64,000 nucleotides of DNA from Gyrodactylus bullatarudis (lineage: Eukaryota; Platyhelminthes; Monogenea; Gyrodactylidea; Gyrodactylidae), in assembly GCA_012064415.1 (NCBI GenBank), contig SSNU01000154.1, positions 259,142 through 323,141 of the forward strand. The letters are read 5' to 3'. Below are positions 56,832 to 64,000 of the stretch, piece after piece; position 1 is the first letter of the stretch; each line of letters opens with the position of its first letter. The position numbers were made by a program, and so were the translations under genes. The notes under the pieces are model-generated. The model was not told the origin of the DNA, ran no database searches, and was given only the letters and a program-made list of their open reading frames with translations.

Positions 56832-59800
56832 TCAATTCTCCTGAGTCCAGTTGCGTCCAAGAGACTGCCAGAAACCAAAGTTGTTCGTTGTATATAGATT
56901 ATTTTTGATAAATCGAATGGTTGTGTCTGTTAGTTTGGGTTGTGAAACACCTTCAACGAATTCACGAGTATATTGTCCTGGTAACGTCAACATTGGCTGT
57001 CTAAAAATGTTTTAGTGAAAGATTAGAAAAACAGTTGTTTAAAGGTTAGAGAGATAAATTTATTCAAGATAAACTCACCTTAGATAAACAAAAAGAAGAT
57101 GGCATAATTTCTTTGCTTCTCTGTCGTCAAGGTAAGCATTCTTTGATAAAAGATTCAGGCATTCACGAATCTTTACAATATATTCTTGCATAATTTCTCG
57201 TGGAAATGTTTTCTCAGTTTCTTCCATGGGAATGACACGGTTATCACTATTCAAACTGAGATCTAAAGAAAAATATAACGTTATGGATTTCACAGAGATT
57301 TTAATGAAGTCTTATGACAAGACTCTTGTTATTATTACAGTATTCTTTAGAATTTACAAATGGAGGGGAGGGGATCAAATGAATAAGGCAAGATGTGTGA
57401 CTTGTCCGCATCCAAATAGAGATACTAAAAGACTTGAGCACCTATCCCTTGTCATCAAAAACCACTTGAATTAATTATCTAAAATACTTAATCAAAAAAA
57501 TAAAATCCTATATATATTATTTATCTTTCCAAATACATGTTGATGGCTTAGTTTTTAAATTTTAATTATATATATATGTACTATACTTGATAATTATTAC
57601 TTAATTATATATAAATTCTAATCATTTTCATAAGTTTTTAAATACAGTACTTATTTAGTAACTAAAAATGTATTAATTTAAAAATTTATTCAAGAGGATA
57701 TATCTCATTAATCGCTAAAATAGTAACTGAAATCAAGTTGGATCTGTATTTTCTCTTGAAAAGGTATTGACAAAGGTAAGAATCTAATAAATTCTTTCTT
57801 TTGTTGGTCACCCCATTACAATCACGTTTAGCAGCACCCCAAAATGATTCGATTCTCTGGGTGTGGTGTCCAGTAGCATTAACGAATTCATACTTGTGGC
57901 ACACAGTATGATGTTGATAACTTTCGTTCTGTAAGGTTCTATAAGACTTATGTTCATCAGAAATGATGATAGAGCCAGGAAGGATTCATTCTTTGATAAC
58001 TGTTAACAACGTCACACGCTTTCGATCAGGCACTGTTTGCTTCTCCTATCTCATCAATAGACCCAAACATATCGATTACGAAGAATAGTACCACGATTAT
58101 AAAGCTAATTGATATGAAGTTGGGAATCTATGATTTTTACAGAAATCTCGATATTTTCATAAAGAATTCGAATTTGTTAAAGACTTTTTGGAATCCTACT
58201 CATGTTGCCCACTTTAACCAATTAAAGAAAAAAATTCTGAAAAAAAATTATTTTTATGAAAAATATGGTCATTTTTCAAATTCCCATTTGGCGCCGCAAT
58301 CCCATTTTTTTGAACTTTGAGCTGAAAATTTTTGTTGATATGAAAGTTGGAGATTGATCGAAAGAGGTTTTTCAGGATCAAGATTAGACAAGAAAATCAA
58401 TTCAACTGAATCTGATGGGAATTTGAAAAATGACAATATTTTTCATAAAAATAATTTTTTTTCAGAATTTTTTTCGTTAAATGGTTAAAGTGGGCAACAT
58501 GAGTAGGATTCCAAAAAGTCTTTAACAAATTCGAATTCTTCATGAAAATATCGAGATTTCTGTAAAAATCATAGATTCCCAACTTCATATCAACCAACTT
58601 TAATTTCTTTTAACAAAATGCGACTCGTCAATTTCGGACTTCAACTCCTTCACCTCCGATTTTGACATCATCCCTTAGAATTTTATCAGCGAAAACATCA
58701 CGAGCAAAGTTCTTCCAGTCTACAGCGGTTTTATCTGTGATATCAAGCTTTTGTGTCGAAGTATTGATTTGAAGTATTTTTAAAATATCTACTCGTGTGA
58801 TCGACCCAAAAAATTGGATCAGATCAAGAAGAACAAAATTTTTTAACCCTGATTTTTTGATCGAAGATCATTCTGGATTCTTCTCTCGAAAAACCAAAGA
58901 AATAAAAATTTTTTTCTAAAATCAGTTTTACTATCAAGTATTTTGATTTTATTCCGTATAATAAAATTTATTTTATTTCCAGAATAGCTTCATTTACTTT
59001 CCCCTCTACAAGTTTTTCTTAGAGAGAGACAACACGTGTTGGAAAATGGTGAACTCAATGAATCAGTACTAGACCACTTGGTCATCTCTAATCTTTTCAC
59101 TAGTTTACATATTGGTAAGTAATGGATTAATAACGGAGTATGAAAAGTTTACTTGATAATGATTTTATCGACTCCCATTTGACTTTACGATTCATTTCAC
59201 GTTTCTTTCGAATTGTAGATGGTGTGGAGACATCATCCAGTTTATAGATAAGTTTGGTAAATCTTCTACCCTCTGGATTATTCATCTGGCCACTTAGATG
59301 TTCAATTTCTTTTAGATGATCATTCAACATTGGAAAGAGTTGATCTGAAAGGAAAAGAACTCATTTACTGAGATGAAAAATATATTCAGCATTTTTTTAT
59401 TCTATCATGAGTAGAGCTATAAAAATGCTATTTTTGCTAATTTTGATTAAAAATTCAATCCAAACTTTACTGCTTCACTTAACTGCTTTCAATCATCGAA
59501 ATCGATAAAAATTTTGAGCTCAAAAGTTAAAAAAGTGGAGATTTAGTTCATTTTTGAAATTCGAAAAACGGGCTAATTTTGGTTAGACTGAATTTTTTTG
59601 AATATCAACAACTTATAAGCTCATTCCATGTAGAATTCAAAAAATTATTTTTTTCTGTGAATCTGAAGAAAAATATTGAGTTTTTTGTGAAAATAGTTAA
59701 TTCTCATCTTCATGTCAATTGGCTTTATATTGTTACCATAATTTTGATACTGAATAAATTTGTTAAAAAATGATTTGCTAATCTTTCGCTATTTTTTTCG

Positions 59801-60718
59801 CCAGAAAAATGTTATTTTTTGGCAAAAATAATATACAGCTCTGATCATGAGTAAGACTCTTGTCTTGTACCTTATAAGATAATTATCAGAAAAAAATCAC
59901 TGCTCAAAAAATAAAGAAATTTTGAAAGCAAAATGGTTCTATTCTTGAATCATGGGAAAATATAAATATAAAAAAGGTGTTAATCTGTAAGCCGCACGAA
60001 ACGTTTTTCCACATTCAAATTTTAAAAATGCATAAATTTCTAGAGTTATGTCTATTTCAATTTTTATGTACTCTTAAAGAACTAGTTTAATATTATTACT
60101 ATTAATTAATGAGTCATTAATAATGACTTACGTCTTGGTATATAATTCATTGAACTCATCATCATTGGGCTACCTGGTACTTCTTCTGCATACCTAGAAA
60201 ATTTGTAAACAAAACAATCAAATTTCTAAAAATAACATTTACTAAGAAAATAGATACCAACTTTAGTTATAAGAGAAATTCGTACATTTTGAAATTGACT
60301 GAAATTAATATTTCCAAACCAACTCGAGTTACCTTACATTCATGATAGCGTATGAGTTTTTATCTTTTAAAATTCTTACAAAAACAAGAGAGCTGCTTAG
60401 GATTTAAAGGCTCAAACTGCTTTATATTAATAACACTTCTAAATTGTAAATTTAGATTTTCAAAACTTACGGTGTTATAGTTCGAGCGCTAGCTGGCGGA
60501 GACTGTTGATTACTTTGAAATGATATTAGAGTATTGACAAAATCCATAGAGTTTATCGAGTTTATCTGGAATATATGAATCTCATGGCGTCCTGATAAAG
60601 TTCCAGAATCGGCTTTAAGTTTGAAGAAGAATAGATTGTTCATACGGTCCCTTGGATCATTGGAAAGTCTATAAATCGGGTCTATAATCTTCTCAACAGG
60701 AACCCGCTCGATTTCTGT
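56832..60718 (-). CDS. EPS8-like adaptor, 3' five exons; N-terminus not found
   Basis: Exons 60471-60718, 60132-60193, 59153-59344, 57079-57262 and 56832-57000 join in phase to 284 residues. The first exon continues a PTB domain (EIERVPVEKIIDPIY, then FFFKLKADSGTLSGRHEIHI ending FQ). Then come PMLNDHLKEIEHLSGQM (EPS8 LNHVLDDIE region), EYIVKIRECLNLLSKNAYL with AKKLCHLLFVYL, and FGFWQSLGRNW (EPS8 LWMSLGGTW). The protein stops there (TGA at 56832), where EPS8 proteins continue into SH3 and the actin-capping C-terminus; AATAAA near 56510 fits the transcript end before ERAL1. EPS8 links receptor signalling to actin. Upstream PTB exons were not found; a candidate start exon is at 63273-63356. Intron 4 holds the Merlin fossil and a MITE. 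Confidence 0.78.
57670..58870 (-). pseudogene. Merlin (ISXO2-like DDE) transposase fossil, split by a MITE
   Basis: Minus-strand pieces in order: FGSITRVDILKILQ (~58770), TAVDWKNFARDVFADKI, IGGEGVEV, a frameshift, EIDESHFVKRN (first catalytic Asp), then a 499-bp insertion (58102-58600). It continues with YNRGTILRNRYVWV, TLLTVIKE, ILPGSIIISDEHKSY (second Asp) and HHTQRIESFWGAAKRD (Glu), ending at 57686 with INEIYPLE. All three catalytic residues are visible, but stops and a frameshift inactivate it. It sits in EPS8-like intron 4. Confidence 0.88.
58102..58600. mobile_element. MITE family B, 499 bp, TA-flanked, ~185-bp inverted repeats
   Basis: Outer ends AAGCTAATTGATATG and (inverted) AAGTTGGTTGATATG are flanked by TA at 58100-58101 and 58601-58602. 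Removing it with one TA restores the Merlin codons K-R-N-Y-N-R-G, which proves the boundaries. Arms ~58108-58292 and ~58412-58594 are highly similar and each gives the same spurious ~67-codon frame. The TA target suggests Tc1/mariner-type mobilisation. Other degenerate copies: 5530, 9220, 31040, 31880, 35895 and 39340. Confidence 0.88.
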
Positions 60719-60848
60719 CTAAGGAAGTAAATATTTTCATCAGATTTCATGCTCATACATACATTCAAAAGTTTTATTTAACTCTTTCAAATATACTGTA
60801 TTGCCAAAATATATTGAACCTAAAAATAAATAAATATTTATTGTCTAA

Positions 60849-61525
60849 TTATATCATAAATATAATAATATCAAAAATTTTCAAGATATGCATATAAATC
60901 TCTTTTAGTAAATTGAATGTCTTTTCGGGCAATTTCGTTAAATAATGATGGAAGTCTATCGAAGAAGTGTACAGGGATTTTAGTGCATTATTTAGAGGTC
61001 TATTCAATTTGACTTTATTATTTCTTAGGACTCTTTGATTTAGTTTCGCATTCCAAAGACATTGAATGTTGTCATTAGCAAGCTTGAGACATCTGTCGTT
61101 CCTTCGGTGTCTCAGAAGTCTTATTTTTGCAAACCCGTTTGATGGAATGTTACATAAACGGAGAAACCGTTTTTGAATGGTTTCAAGGGACTCCAAATAG
61201 CAGAACAGTATTCAATGGCAGCTCGAGCATATGTTTTAAAGAGGAAATTTTTTAGCTGGGTTGTTTTTGCAGTCCTGTGGATGTGCAGAGTTCTTGCAGC
61301 AAAAATATTAGCAATCGTTTTTATGTAATTATCGAAACGCAAGTTGTAATCATATTCAAGACCAAGATCACGAACTAAAAATTTTCTTTCAAAACATTGG
61401 ATATTAATATTATCATATATATTATTCGAGGGATGAGAAAAAGGAATAAGGTAAAAACTTTTTCCAAAGTTAATTTGTAAAGAAAAATAGGACAAGTCTT
61501 GTTGCAATTTTGAAATAAAATTCAT
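60849..61525 (-). pseudogene. LINE 3'-end ORF remnant (jockey/CR1-like)
   Basis: Two overlapping frames carry the post-catalytic RT region: FISKLQQDLSYFSLQINF, RDLGLEYDYNLRFDNYI, YARAAIEYCSAIWSP and ESLETIQKRFLRLCNIP. This is the conserved 'IEY(C/A)S..W.P...LE..Q..F.R' segment of jockey/CR1 elements. A frameshift near 61150 separates them. It lies upstream of the visible EPS8-like exons, presumably in an intron. Confidence 0.82.
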
Positions 61526-61684
61526 AACAAGATCGGTATCATTTTTAGTATATAATATAAGTAATGAGATAAAATATCAATAATAAATCATTTCATTGAA
61601 ATTTTTTATTAAAAATATGTTAAATCTATCAGTTTTAAATTTCTTCGAGTTGATACATGCGATTGCATGTTACAGTGAATTCAT

Positions 61685-61726
61685 AAGGGTCTGATTGGTC
61701 GAAATTTCAAAGACCAATCAGAATTA
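61685..61726. repeat. Short inverted repeat of CCAAT type
   Basis: TCTGATTGGTC and GACCAATCAGA are inverted around an 11-bp centre. Similar single GATTGGTC motifs occur at ~48541 and ~54270. Possibly a promoter remnant of a repeat; no gene is attached. Confidence 0.4.
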
Positions 61727-62639
61727 GTGGTTTTAACTAAACTTAAGTTACTAAAATTAGTTGTTTAAAAGTTGAAATAGTATAAGAAAAAATAGTTAGT
61801 TTTAGTAGTTTATAACTTGTAATACGCAAATTTTGAATCTTTTATTGTCATTTCTTTAGAGCCTTAGAACTTCCTGTGCAATTAAGTAAGAATAGTCGTT
61901 TTTGAGGCTCTGGATATCATTAAATGCGCAGTATTATATAATTGCACTTCATATTATGGGTTTCCGAGAGAAATATTCTCAAGTGAATTTTGCCTTATCC
62001 AAATGTATAAAATAAAGAAATTTTGGGATTTGAGTAAAAATTTAAATAACTTTACTTTAACGAATCTAAAAATATTCCGAGCTCTATAGAAATTTTTTCA
62101 TTTGTAAATTCCAGATTAAGAATATACCGCCATTTGTATTTCCAGAACGAGGGTTGCACTGTCAGTCTTAATTATTTTAAAATTATAGAGTGAGGGGAAA
62201 TGAATACTATTGCTTCAAAAGGACAATGAATAATTATGTTTTGACAGGTCTAAGCTCTTGATAGATGAGGCTAAAATCAAGTTTTAGTCGTGAGTTGTGT
62301 ACTTTTATATCATCGTTTGCTTGCTAATCTTAAAATGTCTGAAATTTCCTCTTGATCAAAATTCTAGATATTTATCTTATCGTAATCGAAGAGGATAAGC
62401 CTAAAATAGGACTAAAATTAAGTTTGTCATTTTGGCCTCAAAAAAATGACTGCAATTATTAAACTTCAACACCATGACAATAAATAATTCAAAATCTAAG
62501 ATTTTACAAAATGGAACCAAAAAGCGAGCTAAATCTCAGGGGTATGTATCACTGCAGCCATTTCTGCAAATGCCAATGTCCGAGTAATCAATACCTCTTT
62601 TACTTGGCGTCACTTATACTCATAGACTTGATTTTTCTT

Positions 62640-63150
62640 ACCAGTATAAGGAAATTATAAAGAAATTCATTGGTCGACTCATTCATGTACACAAATGCAT
62701 AAAGACTGATGGAAGGAAAACACTTTTGTTCATAGTTTATTCTAGACCAGTTATAAAATATTGTTCAGCAGTATGGAATCCTGAAGGTAAAAAGGTAAAA
62801 GATGATTTGAACGGCTACTATCTTTGAGTTATCAAACTGAACTCAACTCCCCGAACAATTCTCCTAGACTTAGAAGAGAACTGAAATCAATTACTCTTAT
62901 CAAATCATCCCCTATAGTAAGCTCTACCCGCCAAGGATTACACTATAATATTCCAGAATTTGGCAACCTAGTAAAGCTGGCAATATTTAATAAATGCATA
63001 AAAAATATATTTAAAAATCTCAATAGATTGATTAAAAACCTAAGCTCAAATAAATTTAAAAATGAACTCAAGAATAAATTAATGTACTCAGAATAGTATG
63101 AAGAATTATTTATGTTTACAGATATAACATAAGTTTTGACAAATAAAACT
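62640..63150 (+). pseudogene. LINE 3'-end remnant with microsatellite tail
   Basis: 62740-62825 encodes LLFIVYSRPVIKYCSAVWNP, the jockey/CR1-type C-terminal RT motif. 62824-63096 continues in another frame with the low-complexity end (FKNLNRLIKNLSSNKF). An ACTATTACTATTATT tail at ~63143 resembles the 3' microsatellite ends of such LINEs. The 5' part is missing. Confidence 0.7.
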
Positions 63151-63272
63151 ACTATTACTATTATTTTAATAATTTTGTTCAAAGAAATTTGATTGAAATT
63201 TCTAATCAATTTTACAAAGTTATACTGGAGAATTTCACCGTAGAAGATAGAATTTTCGATAATAATTTTACC

Positions 63273-63356
63273 TGTCACATGAAAACGTTCAACGAGAAAA
63301 GAAGTTTTTGTAACCCCTAGAATATTCTTGAACTCGAAATGTTTCTTGGAATTCAT
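63273..63356 (-). other. Candidate first coding exon of the EPS8-like gene
   Basis: ATG at 63356, then FEFKNILGVTKTSFLVERFH and a GGTAAAATT donor-like end at ~63272. The position is right for the N-terminal edge of an EPS8 PTB domain (HLTTF-like), but the exon that should encode the middle of the PTB is not visible between 60719 and 63272. It may be unrelated. A further donor-like CAG/GTGAATATT (minus) touches the window end at ~63998. Confidence 0.2.
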
Positions 63357-64000
63357 AAATCTTCAGAGAACCGTCTCTAGAATATCAATCATCACATGAT
63401 GAATTTAACTAGAGAGTTTTCAAACAAAATTTAAGAACAGCAAATTGGATAAGTCATGATGAAATTTATTTATCTATATTGAAAAATGATCTGAGTAAAC
63501 CAACATGGGCACATGATTTGAGTTAATTGTGTTTAACACTCCTTGATTTTGTTGACTCAAATTCACAATGATAAGAAAATTATTTGCCGAGTGAAAATAA
63601 ACCGATAGATCCAGGCATCTAATCTCCACTATAGAAAATTATCTCTCAAGATTGTACAGTTTGAAAAGAAATTTTCTGTTCTATGAATATCCTAGAGAAC
63701 GTTTTAATTGTCTTACGAAAAATTTTATGGTCTTTATTTAGAGGAAATTAATTTTTGATCGATAATGGCAGCTTTAGATCTTGTCACTGAAATTTTCTAA
63801 ATCTGTATTCTTATCAGACTTGATGCAATCCCCTGAACGCTATCAACTCAAGTTTGAAAAATTATTATATTTATCAGAGTTATGAGCAAGGTCAAAATAT
63901 TTATTAAAAGCCTCATGTGGTTAACCAAATATAGACAAGTGTAATGATCATAAGGATTGATGCAAGTGTAACATAAGCTTCATAGATAAATATTCACCTG

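Noticed and set aside
58114..58597. Two ~67-codon frames on opposite strands with near-identical products
   Set aside because: They are the same spurious frame read in the two inverted arms of the TA-flanked MITE; not preserved in other copies.
62943..63356. 137-codon minus-strand frame
   Set aside because: Only its first ~28 codons look exon-like; the rest reads through antisense LINE sequence.

Overview
The window is nuclear DNA of a small-genome, AT-rich animal (roughly two thirds A+T by eye). Genes have spliceosomal introns, several only 28-34 bp long, and the encoded proteins are animal orthologs: ECD, SPATA1, UBXN4, ERAL1, an EPS8-like adaptor and an ABHD14-like hydrolase. Two 8-kDa two-EF-hand proteins of the kind well known from parasitic flatworms, together with the very short introns, make a flatworm (for example a monogenean) my best guess. 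This is inference; no marker in the window settles the taxon.

Layout. 0-1.6 kb: a PPC/DUF296-domain gene, probably 5' incomplete (+). 2.7-3.0 kb: an 8-kDa EF-hand gene (-). 3-6.3 kb: stacked foldback repeats, LTR-like promoter/hairpin repeats and a few coding-like islands. 6.3-13.6 kb: a complete nine-exon ECD gene (-), head to head with SPATA1 (+, 13.8-15.7 kb) across a 152-bp shared promoter. 16-20 kb: gene-poor, with a decayed duplicate of tRNA-Leu plus the UBXN4 3' end. 20.0-20.4 kb: a Cys/Gly-rich small protein (-). 21.1-25.1 kb: three tRNA-Leu(CAG) genes, two of them in an identical 755-bp duplication, with LINE and pogo-like fragments. 25.5-27.1 kb: UBXN4 (-). 27.3-28.0 kb: a pogo-like element with 118-bp inverted repeats. 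28.8-29.7 kb: the ABHD14-like gene (+). 30-43.7 kb: almost only mobile DNA, including LTR-like repeats, two back-to-back hAT elements sharing one 8-bp target sequence, a third hAT containing a Penelope terminal-repeat palindrome, and a piggyBac fossil. 43.8-44.3 kb: a secreted Cys-rich protein gene (-). 46.7-47.9 kb: a 5'-truncated Penelope-like element. 50.5-51.8 kb: a Tc1-type element whose transposase coincides with the assembly gap. 53.8-54.1 kb: a second 8-kDa EF-hand gene (-). 54.5-56.4 kb: ERAL1 (-). 56.8-60.7 kb: the EPS8-like gene (-), with a Merlin transposase fossil in one intron that is itself split by a TA-flanked 499-bp MITE. 60.8-63.1 kb: two LINE 3' remnants.

The conserved genes are unrelated housekeeping or cell-biology genes (splicing/cell cycle, ERAD, mitochondrial ribosome assembly, actin signalling, sperm/cilium-associated) and show no operon-like grouping beyond the ECD/SPATA1 divergent pair. 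The least explained signal is a repeated CCAAT-TATA-hairpin module. Its stem covaries between copies, its loop keeps a hammerhead-core-like CUGANGA with GAAA following the stem, and an AATAAA-type signal lies immediately after.
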